Origin: Burkholderia diffusa
GTDB taxonomy: Bacteria > Pseudomonadota > Gammaproteobacteria > Burkholderiales > Burkholderiaceae
DNA length: 64,000 nucleotides
Assembly (NCBI RefSeq): GCF_902499115.1
Contig: NZ_CABVPN010000037.1
Coordinates: 4,061 to 68,060 of the forward strand
Direction: 5' to 3'
A program made the translations under genes and the position numbers. Positions 54,671 to 63,917 of this stretch are shown here, piece by piece. A model generated the notes under the pieces. It was not told where the DNA came from and made no database searches. It saw nothing but the letters and a program-made list of their open reading frames with translations. Every line of letters starts with the position of its first letter. The first letter of the stretch is position 1.

Positions 54671-56092
54671 TCACGCGCGCGCCGCATCGTCCCGCAGCAG
54701 CGCGTCGATCCGCCGGGCGATCGCGAGCAGACGGCGATCACCGCCCCATGGCCCTTCCAGCATCAGCCCGACCGGCAGCGCCGTTTGCGCGGAGCGTCCG
54801 GCCGGGATCGAGACGGACGGCACGCCGGCGAGCGTCGCCGGTGAAGTCTGGCGTACGACGCGCGCGAATAGCGCCGCATCCTGCGCAGCGGTCATCGCGG
54901 CCGTGTCGTCGAGCGACGGCGGCTCGCCCGGCACCGTGGGCATCGCGATGCAGTCGACCGGCGTACCGAACGCGTCGTCGTACCAGCGCACGAGACGCTG
55001 ACGGCACGCGATCGCGTCCGCATAGGTCTGCGCATCGACCGGCGCGGACACGAACGAACGGAAGATCGCGCGCACGTCGTCGCTCGCGATCCGCTCGACG
55101 AACGTGTCGAACGGGATGCCGAGCCGTTCCGCCGCGAAACGGCGCCAGTATCGGTTTGCCTCGTATCCCGCGAGCGGAAAGCCGCATGCTTCGCTGGCGT
55201 CGTGCAGCGGCATCGCCGGCAACGGCACGAGCGTCGCGCCGGCCGCCGCGAACGACGCGAGCGCACGCTCGATGCAAGTAGCGACGCCCGGATCGAGCTC
55301 ATCGAAATACGGTGCACCCGGCACGCCGATGCGCAACTGCGGCCATTCGGGTGCGGTCGCCGTGCTGTCGTCGCGCGTCAGCACCGCGTCGAGCAGCAGC
55401 AGATCGTCGATGCCATGACCGATCGGCCCCACCGTGTCGCGCGTGGGCGACAGCGACAGCACGCCGTGCGCCGAATAGCGCTGCGCGGACGGCCGCAATC
55501 CGTAGACACCGCAGAATGCGGCCGGAATCCGCACCGAGCCGCCCGTGTCGGTACCGAGACCGAACGGAATACCGGCCGCGACGGCCGCCGCCGTGCCGCC
55601 GCTCGACCCGCCGGCGATATGCCGCGGATCATGCGGATTGCCGACTGCGCCGAAGTGCCGGTTGCCGCTCGTGATGCCGAACGCAAGCTCATGCATGTTC
55701 GCCTTGCCGAGCGGCACCGCGCCGGCGTCAAGCAGGCGCCGCACGGTCAGCGCGTCCGCGGCCGCCCGGTAGCCTCGCACCGCCGGGCTCGCGCCGAGCG
55801 TCGGCATCCCGGCGGTATCGAGGTTGTCCTTGATCACGAAAGGCACGCCGGCAAGCGGCAGCGCGGCGCCTTCGGCGACGCGCGCGTCGACGTGCTCGGC
55901 CGTGCGGCGCGCGAGTTCGCCATTGACGTGCACCATCGCATTGAGCGGCGCGATCGCCGCGAGACGCGCGAGCGCGTCGTCGGCGAGGTCGACAGCGCGG
56001 CGCTCGGCCGTGCGCACGGCATCGGCAAGCTCGTGCACGCACGCGGCGGAAACGAATGAAGGGGAAGAAACGCGGGTCGGCTGTGTTGTCAT
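54671..56092 (-). CDS. Amidase, indoleacetamide hydrolase (IaaH)-like
   Basis: This 473-residue amidase-signature enzyme has the Ser-cisSer-Lys triad: the lysine in PFVIKDNLDTAGM (about residue 80) and the serines in AGGSSGGTAAAVAAG (about 156-160), plus GTDTGGSVRIPAAFCG. Layout matches IaaH, which hydrolyses indole-3-acetamide to indole-3-acetic acid. ATG 56092 was chosen by homology. It is near, but not in, the IaaM-like operon, separated by the LysR gene. Other arylamides are possible substrates. Confidence 0.87.
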   Translation of the reverse strand: MTTQPTRVSSPSFVSAACVHELADAVRTAERRAVDLADDALARLAAIAPLNAMVHVNGELARRTAEHVDARVAEGAALPLAGVPFVIKDNLDTAGMPTLGASPAVRGYRAAADALTVRRLLDAGAVPLGKANMHELAFGITSGNRHFGAVGNPHDPRHIAGGSSGGTAAAVAAGIPFGLGTDTGGSVRIPAAFCGVYGLRPSAQRYSAHGVLSLSPTRDTVGPIGHGIDDLLLLDAVLTRDDSTATAPEWPQLRIGVPGAPYFDELDPGVATCIERALASFAAAGATLVPLPAMPLHDASEACGFPLAGYEANRYWRRFAAERLGIPFDTFVERIASDDVRAIFRSFVSAPVDAQTYADAIACRQRLVRWYDDAFGTPVDCIAMPTVPGEPPSLDDTAAMTAAQDAALFARVVRQTSPATLAGVPSVSIPAGRSAQTALPVGLMLEGPWGGDRRLLAIARRIDALLRDDAARA

Positions 56093-56214
56093 GTTGTGTG
56101 CTGGACGCGGAATCGATCGGGAAACGCGCAACGTGCCGGAGGCCCTCTCCGAGACGCTGCGCGAACGCGATGGTATCCCGGCCCGCGGCCGCACGCACAC
56201 GATGCGCCGCGCGC

Positions 56215-57741
56215 CTACCGCTCGCGCGTTTCCTCCGCGTCGCCGACCGGGCGCGTCAGCCACGGCCCGATCTCCATCTCCTCGTACCGCACGAGCCGGC
56301 TCTTGCGCGCGCGGCGATACGCCCACCAGATCGCGACGAACAGCGGGATCCAAACATAGATCGACAACACTTCCATCCAGTCGATGCGGGCGGCGAAGAA
56401 CGCCTGGTAATCCTGCCCGAGCGAGATCACGATGCAGATCGCGATCGCGAACAGCGGCCCGAACGGGAACCACTTCGCGCGATACGGCAGTTGATCGAGC
56501 CGGTAGCCCTGCTTCAGAAAGCCCTTGCGGAACCGGTAGTGGCAGACCGCGATGCCGAGCCACGCGATGAAGCCGGTGATGCCGACCGTATTGAGCAGCC
56601 ACAGATAGATGCGCTGGTTGTTGGTCAGCGACGTGAGGAAGCACAGCCCGCCCACCGCCATCGTCGCGTAAAGCGCGTTGCGCGGCACGCCGCCCGGCGA
56701 CAGCGTCGCGAACATCGCGGGCGCACGGCCTTCCGCCGCGAGGTTGTACAGCATCCGCGTGGCCGCATACGTGCCGGAGTTGCCTGCCGACAGCACGGCC
56801 GTCAGGATCACGAGGTTCATCGCGCCCGCGGCGAGCGGAAAGCCCGCATGGCTGAATACGAGCGTGAACGGGCTCACGCCGATGTCGGTCACGTCGCTCT
56901 TCAGCAGGTTCGGGTCGGTGTACGGCACCAGCAGGCCGATCACGAAGATCGCGAGCACGTAGAACAGCATGATCCGCCAGAAGATCTGCTTCACCGCGCG
57001 CGGGATCGTCTTGCGCGGGTTTTCCGATTCGCCGGCCGTGATCCCGACCAGCTCGGTGCCGAGAAACGAGAAGCCCGCGATCAGCGCGACGCTCATCATC
57101 GCGTGCACGCCGCCGACGAACGGCGCATCACCGGTCCTGAAGTTGCGCCAGCCGACCGGATGCCCGTTGCCGAGCAGGCCCGCCGCGATCAGCAACCCCG
57201 CCGCGATGAACGCGATCACGGTGACGACCTTGATCAGCGAGAACCAGTATTCGGATTCGCCGAAGCCGCGCACGGACAGCGTGTTCAGCAGGAAAATCAG
57301 CACCAGGAACCCCGCGCCCCACCACACCCCCGGCACGGCTGGAAACCAGTAGCGCATCACGATCTGCCCGGCGACGAGTTCGATCGCGATCGTCACTGCC
57401 CAGCTGTACCAGTAGGTCCAGCCGAGCGCGACGCCGAAGCCTTCGTCGACGTACTTCTCGCCGTAGATCGCGAACGAGCCCGACACCGGCATCAGCGCCG
57501 CCATCTCGCCGAGCCCGGTGACGACGAAGTAGACCATCAGCCCGATCGCGACATACGCGGCGATCGCGCCGCCCGGCCCCGCCTGCGCGACCGACGCGCC
57601 CGACGCGACGAACAGCCCCGTGCCGATCGAGCCGCCGATCGCGATCATCGCGATGTGGCGGCTCTGCAGCCGGCGCTTCAGCACCGTCCCGGACGGCGCG
57701 GCCGTCTCCACTGCCGCTTGCAAAGCATCCATAGTGTTCAC
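56215..57741 (-). CDS. lysP: Basic amino acid permease, LysP-like
   Basis: This 508-residue APC-superfamily transporter has 12 predicted helices and the family start LQSRHIAMIAIGGSIGTGLF (residues 25-44), then SGSFAIYGEKYVDEGFG and GFSFLGTELVGITAGESENP. The pattern, including ending in VRYEEMEIG, is close to E. coli LysP (lysine permease), but aromatic amino acid transport cannot be excluded. It starts downstream of the Lrp gene on the same strand by about 100 bases. Confidence 0.85.
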   Translation of the reverse strand: MNTMDALQAAVETAAPSGTVLKRRLQSRHIAMIAIGGSIGTGLFVASGASVAQAGPGGAIAAYVAIGLMVYFVVTGLGEMAALMPVSGSFAIYGEKYVDEGFGVALGWTYWYSWAVTIAIELVAGQIVMRYWFPAVPGVWWGAGFLVLIFLLNTLSVRGFGESEYWFSLIKVVTVIAFIAAGLLIAAGLLGNGHPVGWRNFRTGDAPFVGGVHAMMSVALIAGFSFLGTELVGITAGESENPRKTIPRAVKQIFWRIMLFYVLAIFVIGLLVPYTDPNLLKSDVTDIGVSPFTLVFSHAGFPLAAGAMNLVILTAVLSAGNSGTYAATRMLYNLAAEGRAPAMFATLSPGGVPRNALYATMAVGGLCFLTSLTNNQRIYLWLLNTVGITGFIAWLGIAVCHYRFRKGFLKQGYRLDQLPYRAKWFPFGPLFAIAICIVISLGQDYQAFFAARIDWMEVLSIYVWIPLFVAIWWAYRRARKSRLVRYEEMEIGPWLTRPVGDAEETRER

Positions 57742-57843
57742 CCTGATTGGATTCGGGCCGCTCCAATTGATTCGGAATACAAATCGATTGACCCGGTTAT
57801 TCGCGTCGAAAACCAGTCCTGCATACCGGGCCGCACGGCAGAG

Positions 57844-58308
57844 TCAGACGACGCTGCGCTTGATCGCCTGCAACTCGGCCGTCGTCACGATCTTCTCGAT
57901 CCGGAACCGCTGACTCTCCAGCCACATGTTCGCGATCCGCCGGTATTCGTCGAGATCCTCGCATGCGAGCCGCACCAGAAAATCGAACGTGCCGCTGACG
58001 AGCCAGCAGTCGAGCACCGCCGGGTTGTTCCGCATCTCGTCCTCGAACGGCGCCTGCGAACGCCCGTGGTCGGCCAGCACGATCTGCGCGATCACGACGA
58101 TCGGCTTGGTCGCACGCGGCGCCTTGATCACCGCGCGATAGCCTTCGATCACGCCGAGCGCCTCGAGCCGCTCCACGCGGGCCTGGCATGGGCGCGGCGT
58201 GAGGTTCACGAGCTCCGACAGCTTCCGGTACGAGATCCGTCCGTCGGTGCGCAGGATGTCGAGGATCCGGAGGTCGATCTTGTCGAGCTGCATCTTCTTG
58301 TCGGTCAT
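57844..58308 (-). CDS. Lrp/AsnC-family transcriptional regulator
   Basis: This 154-residue regulator has an N-terminal helix-turn-helix (LDKIDLRILDILRTDGRISY, residues 7-26) and a C-terminal ligand-binding RAM domain (about 70-150). ATG 58308 is preferred, since the HTH begins right after it; a longer start adds only low-complexity residues. It is upstream of and parallel to the LysP-like gene and probably controls it in response to an amino acid. Confidence 0.92.
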   Translation of the reverse strand: MTDKKMQLDKIDLRILDILRTDGRISYRKLSELVNLTPRPCQARVERLEALGVIEGYRAVIKAPRATKPIVVIAQIVLADHGRSQAPFEDEMRNNPAVLDCWLVSGTFDFLVRLACEDLDEYRRIANMWLESQRFRIEKIVTTAELQAIKRSVV

Positions 58309-58409
58309 CGGCGTTCGCTCCGGTCGGGTCGTGGCTGGTGCGCGGAGCATCTCCTCCAGTTCCGCGCGGGGGCCACATTATCCGGCTGAAGCGGCCGCGC
58401 GCCAATCGG

Positions 58410-59168
58410 CTAGAAGCGCAGCGACAGGCAGGTCAGGCCGCCGTCCATCTTGCGGAACTCGCTCGTGTCGATCACATGCAGCGGCAGTCCGAGCGAGCCG
58501 ATCGCGTCGTGCACGCGCGGATAGCCGGCCGGTGTGATCAGCGTGCCGTTCACGCGCAACGTGTTGCCCGCGTATTCATCGGCGGCCGAGACGGCGATCC
58601 GGCGGTAGTCGGCGAACGCCGGATGCTCGGCCAGCGCCTCGGTCACGAGCAGCGTGTCGTCGCCGAGCGCGTTGACCACCGATTTCAGATGCAGGCCGGC
58701 GCCGACCGGCACCGCGACAACGGCATAGCCGTAGCGCGACACCAGCGACTCGAACGCGGCGATGCCCTCGGCATCGGTGCGGCCCGTCAGGCCGATGTAG
58801 AAGCGCTTGCCGACCTGCATCACGTCGCCGCCGTCGAGGCGGCCCGCCTGCATCGGCAGCAGATCGCGATGCGCGCCGAGCGCTGCTTCGATGTGTGCCG
58901 TCTCGCCGCGCCGCGCGGGTGCTCCGGGGCGCGTGATCACCGCGAATTCGGGGGTGACGACGGCGACGTCCTCGACGAAGTGCGAATCGGGGAACGCTTC
59001 CAGCGGCGGCAGTTCGGTCAGTTCGACGCCGAGGCCGCGCAGCACGTCGCAGTAAGCGTGGAACTGCGTGAGCGTCTTGTCGTAGTCGGGCGCGCCGAGC
59101 GCGGCGGTGGTGAGACCCGCGCCGCAGGACTGCGCGGGACGGCGAATGATCGCTTGCGTGAATTGCAT
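58410..59168 (-). CDS. Dimethylargininase/DDAH-like amidinotransferase-superfamily hydrolase
   Basis: This 252-residue guanidino-modifying enzyme has the motifs FPDSHFVEDVAVV (substrate Glu/Asp near residue 65), LDGGDVMQVG, a histidine in GAGLHLKSVV (about 161) and the catalytic cysteine in GGLTCLSLRF at the C-terminus. It should hydrolyse N-methylated arginine to citrulline and methylamine. ATG 59168 is preceded by GGAGGAG. A regulatory partner is not obvious; it follows the DUF1479 gene on the same strand. Confidence 0.9.
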   Translation of the reverse strand: MQFTQAIIRRPAQSCGAGLTTAALGAPDYDKTLTQFHAYCDVLRGLGVELTELPPLEAFPDSHFVEDVAVVTPEFAVITRPGAPARRGETAHIEAALGAHRDLLPMQAGRLDGGDVMQVGKRFYIGLTGRTDAEGIAAFESLVSRYGYAVVAVPVGAGLHLKSVVNALGDDTLLVTEALAEHPAFADYRRIAVSAADEYAGNTLRVNGTLITPAGYPRVHDAIGSLGLPLHVIDTSEFRKMDGGLTCLSLRF

Positions 59169-59396
59169 CGACTCCTCCATGGTCACGCTGCCCCCGTGCG
59201 GCGCACGGGGCAGCTGCGTTGTGTCCGGACCATTATCGGAAGCCAAATTGCGCAATTCGCGTCGAATTCGGGCGTGCCCGCAGCCGATCGCGTCGAATTG
59301 CAGGCGGGACGCAGCGGATTCGGCAGACGGCTGGCGTGCGCGGCGCAAACGCGCCCTACGCGTGTAGCGGAGCGGCTGACTCGTCCGCTGCGTCCG

Positions 59397-60650
59397 TTAT
59401 GCAGCGACAGGCACGAACCCCATTTGCGCACGCCCCAGCGCCGTCAGATTGCCCTCGCCGCCTCGTCCGTCGAAATCGACCTCGAAATGATCAGCCGGGA
59501 AATCGGGCGGGCTGTCGCCGCGCAGGAACGCCAGCCGCTGGCGCTGCAGGTACGCGTCATTCTTCGCGCAACCGGGCGCCGCCGCGATGTACATCACGTT
59601 GCTGTCGCCGCTGCCGCGATGCGCATCCTCGACGGCATGCACGACGTCGCCGTGCCAGAACACCGCATCGCCCGGCTCCATGTGCGGGATCGGCACCAGC
59701 GCGTCGAGCAGCAGCGCATGCCATTCGGGCAAGATCGACAGCGCGCGCCCCGGACGCGCCCCGCACAGGTCGTCGTCGGCGACGTCGTCCTGCAGCGCAC
59801 GCAGCACGACGTACGCCATTGCGTTCGAGACCGGGATCAGCTGCAGCGTGCCGTCGCCGGGCCCTTGCGGCGTCAGTGCGGTCCAACCCTGGAACGTGCG
59901 GAACATCGAGCACACGGCCGGCGACGGAATTTCCTCGACGTCGGGGCGGAACGCGGCGTCGAACGGATCGTAATCGCGCCAGCGGCCGGCCAGCACGTGG
60001 CGATAGACCTGCCGGAAATTCGCGCCGAGCCAGCGTTCGATCGAACCGCCGTCGACGTGCGGCGACAGTCCGAGCGACGTCGAGCCCGGCGGCCGGCGGC
60101 GGATCCGGTCCGCGTAGGCCGGCACCTGGTCGGGATCGAAATGCCTGCGCGGGCCGTCTGCATGACGCCACAGGCGGTTCAGGAACACGCGTGCCTGCGT
60201 GAGGGCCGGCGACTGACGCGCGGCCACCTGCGGCTTCGACCAGTAGACGCCGTAGATCTGCGGCTTGCCCGACGCGAGATTGCCGAAATAACGGTCCTCG
60301 GCACGCGCATGCAGCCGCTCGGCGAAGCGGTTCGCATCGAGATAGGCGCCGATCTCGTCGTTCCAGTCGCGCGCCTGCTGCGCGTCGAACACACCGCGGA
60401 TCACCACCGCGCCGTGCGTACGGATCGCGGCGATCGCCTGCGGATCGACGGTGTCGTTCGCGATATCCGCGAATCGCAGCACCGGAATCACGTCGCGGCC
60501 TTGCGCGTGCGCGCGGCGGATCGCGTCGACCTGCCGAGCGATGTCACCCTCCAGTTCGCGGAACGTGGCCGCGTAACCGGGCAACTCGGCGCGCAGCGCC
60601 CTTTTTGCCGTGCGGATCGCGGCCGGCAGATCGTCAATCGTCAGGTGCAT
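59397..60650 (-). CDS. DUF1479-family protein (YbiU-like, putative Fe/2-oxoglutarate-type oxygenase)
   Basis: This 417-residue protein matches the plan of E. coli YbiU (DUF1479). It contains SLGLSPHVDGGSIERW and GDAVFWHGDVVHAVEDAH, histidine/aspartate arrangements that look like a double-stranded beta-helix iron oxygenase site, and GDGTLQLIPVSNAMAYVVLR. Its substrate is not known. A GAGGAGACGACG leader precedes ATG 60650. The spacing to the dimethylargininase gene is 228 bases. Confidence 0.85.
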   Translation of the reverse strand: MHLTIDDLPAAIRTAKRALRAELPGYAATFRELEGDIARQVDAIRRAHAQGRDVIPVLRFADIANDTVDPQAIAAIRTHGAVVIRGVFDAQQARDWNDEIGAYLDANRFAERLHARAEDRYFGNLASGKPQIYGVYWSKPQVAARQSPALTQARVFLNRLWRHADGPRRHFDPDQVPAYADRIRRRPPGSTSLGLSPHVDGGSIERWLGANFRQVYRHVLAGRWRDYDPFDAAFRPDVEEIPSPAVCSMFRTFQGWTALTPQGPGDGTLQLIPVSNAMAYVVLRALQDDVADDDLCGARPGRALSILPEWHALLLDALVPIPHMEPGDAVFWHGDVVHAVEDAHRGSGDSNVMYIAAAPGCAKNDAYLQRQRLAFLRGDSPPDFPADHFEVDFDGRGGEGNLTALGRAQMGFVPVAA

Positions 60651-60762
60651 CGTCGTCTCCTCGCTGAATCGTGTGTCGTGGTGAGCATTCAGCGTACGGC
60701 CGACGCGTCGCCGTCATCGACACTATTCGGTCAACTATCGATACAATCCTGACAATCACTCG

Positions 60763-61152
60763 CTACTCGGGACGATGGCAGACCACGCACAGCTTGTTGC
60801 CGTCCGGGTCGCGGAAATACGCGCCGTAGTAGTCGGGGTGATAGTGCGGCCGCAGGCCCGGCGGCCCGTCGCAGGTGCCGCCCTGCTGCAGCGCGAGCGC
60901 ATGACAGCGGTCGACCTGCGCGCGCGTCGGAGCGGCGAACGCGATCGTATGGCCGTTGCCCGGTTCGGGCGCGAGGCCGTCGAGCGGCGGGCCGAAGAAG
61001 AACAGCGGCCGGTCGGTATCGGCCGGCATCCAGCCCGACCAGCCGTCCGGCTCGCTGAACTTCAGACGCAGCCCGAGTTCCGCGAACAGCGGCGCGTAGA
61101 AGTCGTACGCGCGCGCGGTATCGCTGACGCCTACGCAAACATGTGAAAACAT
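60763..61152 (-). CDS. VOC-family (glyoxalase/bleomycin-resistance-like) protein
   Basis: This 129-residue protein has the VOC fold: FSHVCVGVSDTARAYDFYAP at the start, a metal-binding-type His3/His4 and a late glutamate, and YYGAYFRDPDGNKLCVV near the end. No function can be assigned. It is divergent from the AraC regulator across 72 bases and so may be its target. Confidence 0.85.
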   Translation of the reverse strand: MFSHVCVGVSDTARAYDFYAPLFAELGLRLKFSEPDGWSGWMPADTDRPLFFFGPPLDGLAPEPGNGHTIAFAAPTRAQVDRCHALALQQGGTCDGPPGLRPHYHPDYYGAYFRDPDGNKLCVVCHRPE

Positions 61153-61224
61153 GGCATCGCTCCCGTCGTGACGATCGATCACGATCATGCCACGGCGCGT
61201 TGCCTCGCTCGACCGGAGATCGCG

Positions 61225-62190
61225 ATGAAGCCGCAATACGAGCATGTGACGTTCGCCACCGGCTGTTCGATCCGCGTGTATCACCGCCAGCTCGCGCGCA
61301 TCCCGTTCGAATGGCATCGCCACCCGGAATACGAACTGACGCTGACGCTCAACAGCCGCGGCCAGCGCTTCATCGGCGATCATGTCGCGCGCTACGCGGA
61401 CGACGATCTGGTGCTCGTGCCGCCGAACCTGCCGCACACCTGGTCGTCAAATGCGCGCATCGATCGCGATGCGCCCGAGGTCGCGCTCGTCGTCTGGTTC
61501 GACGGCGACTGGGTGCGACGGCTCGCCGACTGCTGCCCCGAATACGCGCCGCTGCGCTCGCTGCTACGGCGCGCGGCGCCGGGCCTGCGCTTCGACACCA
61601 ACACGGCCCGCGCGATGCGCGCACGGCTGCCGCAGCTGCTCGATCCCGCTCCGCGTGTACGACTCGCAGCCGCGCTCGACACGCTCGCCGATCTCGCGGA
61701 AGCAGGCGGCGAGCCGCTCGCCACCGCGCATGCGTACGGCCGGCCCGACGGCACGACACCGCGCGCCGACGCGGCCGCGCCCGAAGCCGAGCGCCTTGAT
61801 CGCGTGCTCGATGCGATCGACCGGCGCTTCCACGAACCGCTGCGCATCGATGCGCTCGCCGCTGCCGCGCACATGTCCGAGCGCACGTTGCAGCGCCTGT
61901 TTGTCCGGCATCTCGGCGAAAGCGTCGGCCGCTACGTTCAACGGCTCAGGCTTGCGCACGCGTGCCGTCATCTCGTCGGTACCGACTGGCCGATCGCGAC
62001 AGTGGCCGCGCGCTGCGGCATTCCGAATGCCGCGAACTTCAACCGCCAGTTCCTCGCCGCGCGCGGAATGACGCCGGGCGCGTACCGGCAGTTCTTCCTG
62101 CAGCACGGCCACGCGCCCGACGAAGACGCGCCGGCGCTCGACACGCGGCCGCCGTCGCTGGAGCGTCGCGCGAATCCGGAGCACAAATGA
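61225..62190 (+). CDS. AraC-family transcriptional regulator
   Basis: This 321-residue regulator has an N-terminal cupin-like sensor domain (WHRHPEYELTLTLNSRGQRF near residues 30-49, with PNLPHTW) and two C-terminal helix-turn-helix motifs (LAAAAHMSERTLQRLFVRHL and WPIATVAARCGIPNAANFNR). ATG 61225 has GGAGA 6-10 bases upstream. It is divergent from the VOC gene and ends at the gltA terminator. Confidence 0.92.
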   Translation: MKPQYEHVTFATGCSIRVYHRQLARIPFEWHRHPEYELTLTLNSRGQRFIGDHVARYADDDLVLVPPNLPHTWSSNARIDRDAPEVALVVWFDGDWVRRLADCCPEYAPLRSLLRRAAPGLRFDTNTARAMRARLPQLLDPAPRVRLAAALDTLADLAEAGGEPLATAHAYGRPDGTTPRADAAAPEAERLDRVLDAIDRRFHEPLRIDALAAAAHMSERTLQRLFVRHLGESVGRYVQRLRLAHACRHLVGTDWPIATVAARCGIPNAANFNRQFLAARGMTPGAYRQFFLQHGHAPDEDAPALDTRPPSLERRANPEHK

Positions 62191-62223
62191 AAACACCCCG
62201 GCGGGATAAACCCACCGGGGTGT
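62190..62223 (-). terminator. Terminator of gltA, shared with the AraC gene
   Basis: ACACCCCGG-GGG and CCC-CCGGGGTGT pair around ATAAA (62193-62223); on the minus strand it is followed by TTTTCATTT. It sits between convergent genes. Confidence 0.85.
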
Positions 62224-62281
62224 CGGGGCGTTGCGATTGCCCGGCGCTAGCGGCCTTGCGGCCGTTCGCGCCGCGCACGAC

Positions 62282-63583
62282 TTAACGTGCGTTGAGCGGC
62301 TTCGCTTCGCGCGGCGTGTCGCCGATGAACAGCTGACGCGGACGGCCGATCTTCTGTTCCGGATCCGCGATCATTTCGTTCCACTGTGCGATCCAGCCGA
62401 CCGTACGTGCCATCGCGAAGATACACGTGAACATCGACGTCGGGATGCCCAGCGCGCGCTGGACGATACCCGAGTAGAAGTCGACGTTCGGGTACAGCTT
62501 GCGCGACACGAAGTATTCGTCTTCCAGCGCGATCTTCTCGAGCTGCATCGCGAGCTTGAACAGCGGGTCGTCGTGCAGGCCGAGTTCGTTCAGCACTTCG
62601 TAGCACGTTTCGCGCATCAGCTTCGCACGCGGGTCGTAGTTCTTGTACACGCGGTGGCCGAAGCCCATCAGCTTCACGCCCGAATTCTTGTCCTTCACCT
62701 GCTTGATGAATTCGGGGATGTTGTCCGGCGAACCGATCTGCTCGAGCATGTTCAGCGCGGCTTCGTTCGCACCACCGTGCGCCGGGCCCCACAGACATGC
62801 GATACCGGCAGCGATACATGCGAACGGGTTCGCGCCCGACGAGCCGGCCAGGCGGACCGTCGACGTCGATGCGTTCTGCTCGTGATCGGCGTGCAGGATC
62901 AGGATACGGTCGAGCGCGCGAACGAGCACGTCGTTGACCTTGTACTCTTCGCACGGGTTCGAGAACATCATGTGCATGAAGTTCGCGCTGTACGACAGTT
63001 CGTTCTTCGGATAAACGAACGGCTGACCAATGCTGAACTTGTACGCCATCGCGACGAGCGTCGGCAGCTTCGCGATCATGCGGATCGCCGACACTTCGCG
63101 GTGACGCGGATCGTTGATGTCGAGCGAGTCGTGATAGAACGCCGACAGCGCGCCGACGGCCGCCACCAGCACCGCCATCGGGTGCGCGTCGCGGCGGAAG
63201 CCACGGAAGAAGAAGTGCATCTGCTCGTGCACCATCGTGTGCTTCGTGACGGTGTCGACGAATTCCTTCTTCTGCGCCGCGTTCGGCAGTTCGCCCTTCA
63301 GCAGCAGGTAGCAGGACTCGAGGAAGTCTGCGTTCTGCGCGAGGTTGTCGATCGGGTAGCCGCGGTACAGCAGTTCGCCCTTGTCGCCGTCGATGTACGT
63401 GATCGCCGAATTACAAGCTGCCGTCGACATGAAGCCCGGGTCGTACGTGAACTTACCGGTCTGGCCGTACAGCTTGCGGATGTCGATCACGTCCGGGCCC
63501 ATCGTACCCTTGTAGATCGGCATTTCGACGCTCGGCGAGTTGTCGCTGAACGATAGCGTGGCTTTAACATCAGACGGAGTCAT
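62282..63583 (-). CDS. gltA: Citrate synthase GltA (type II)
   Basis: GltA condenses oxaloacetate and acetyl-CoA. The 433-residue protein is of the NADH-sensitive hexameric type, with ELLYRGYPIDNLAQ, CLWGPAHGGANEAAL (histidine near 269), MGFGHRVYKNYDPR (catalytic histidine near 311) and a C-terminal NARS-less end IGDTPREAKPLNAR. It follows sdhE by 53 bases in the usual sdhCDAB-sdhE-gltA order. Confidence 0.97.
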   Translation of the reverse strand: MTPSDVKATLSFSDNSPSVEMPIYKGTMGPDVIDIRKLYGQTGKFTYDPGFMSTAACNSAITYIDGDKGELLYRGYPIDNLAQNADFLESCYLLLKGELPNAAQKKEFVDTVTKHTMVHEQMHFFFRGFRRDAHPMAVLVAAVGALSAFYHDSLDINDPRHREVSAIRMIAKLPTLVAMAYKFSIGQPFVYPKNELSYSANFMHMMFSNPCEEYKVNDVLVRALDRILILHADHEQNASTSTVRLAGSSGANPFACIAAGIACLWGPAHGGANEAALNMLEQIGSPDNIPEFIKQVKDKNSGVKLMGFGHRVYKNYDPRAKLMRETCYEVLNELGLHDDPLFKLAMQLEKIALEDEYFVSRKLYPNVDFYSGIVQRALGIPTSMFTCIFAMARTVGWIAQWNEMIADPEQKIGRPRQLFIGDTPREAKPLNAR

Positions 63584-63636
63584 GGCACATCCTCAATCGA
63601 AATAAAGAAACGGGATTCGATAACGGGCGTAACGCA

Positions 63637-63909
63637 TTACACGTTGCGCAGCATCTCCAACAGCCGGTGAATGTCCGGGCTGTCTAGGTCGCCTTCTGGT
63701 TCCTTGCGCGCGAGGAGCAAGTCCATCAGGTCGTTGTCGCTCAGATCGAGCAGGCGCGACAACGCGCCTACGTCTGCATCGGTGAGGTCATGCTCGTATC
63801 TGCTGAAGAAACGCTCGAAGATGATGTCGTTTTCCAGCAGACCCCGCCGCGCGCGCCAGCGGAGGCGCGCGCGACGGTGCGGGTCGGATTGATGCGAATC
63901 GTCGCTCAT
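63637..63909 (-). CDS. sdhE: FAD assembly factor SdhE
   Basis: SdhE helps covalently attach FAD to succinate dehydrogenase. The 90-residue protein has RRARLRWRARRGLLENDIIF with the RGxxE motif (RRGLLE, about residues 19-24) and a five-helix pattern ending in RLLEMLRN. ATG 63909 was chosen because the motif lies at the usual distance. It is between sdhB and gltA. Confidence 0.93.
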   Translation of the reverse strand: MSDDSHQSDPHRRARLRWRARRGLLENDIIFERFFSRYEHDLTDADVGALSRLLDLSDNDLMDLLLARKEPEGDLDSPDIHRLLEMLRNV

Positions 63910-63917
63910 CACAAACG

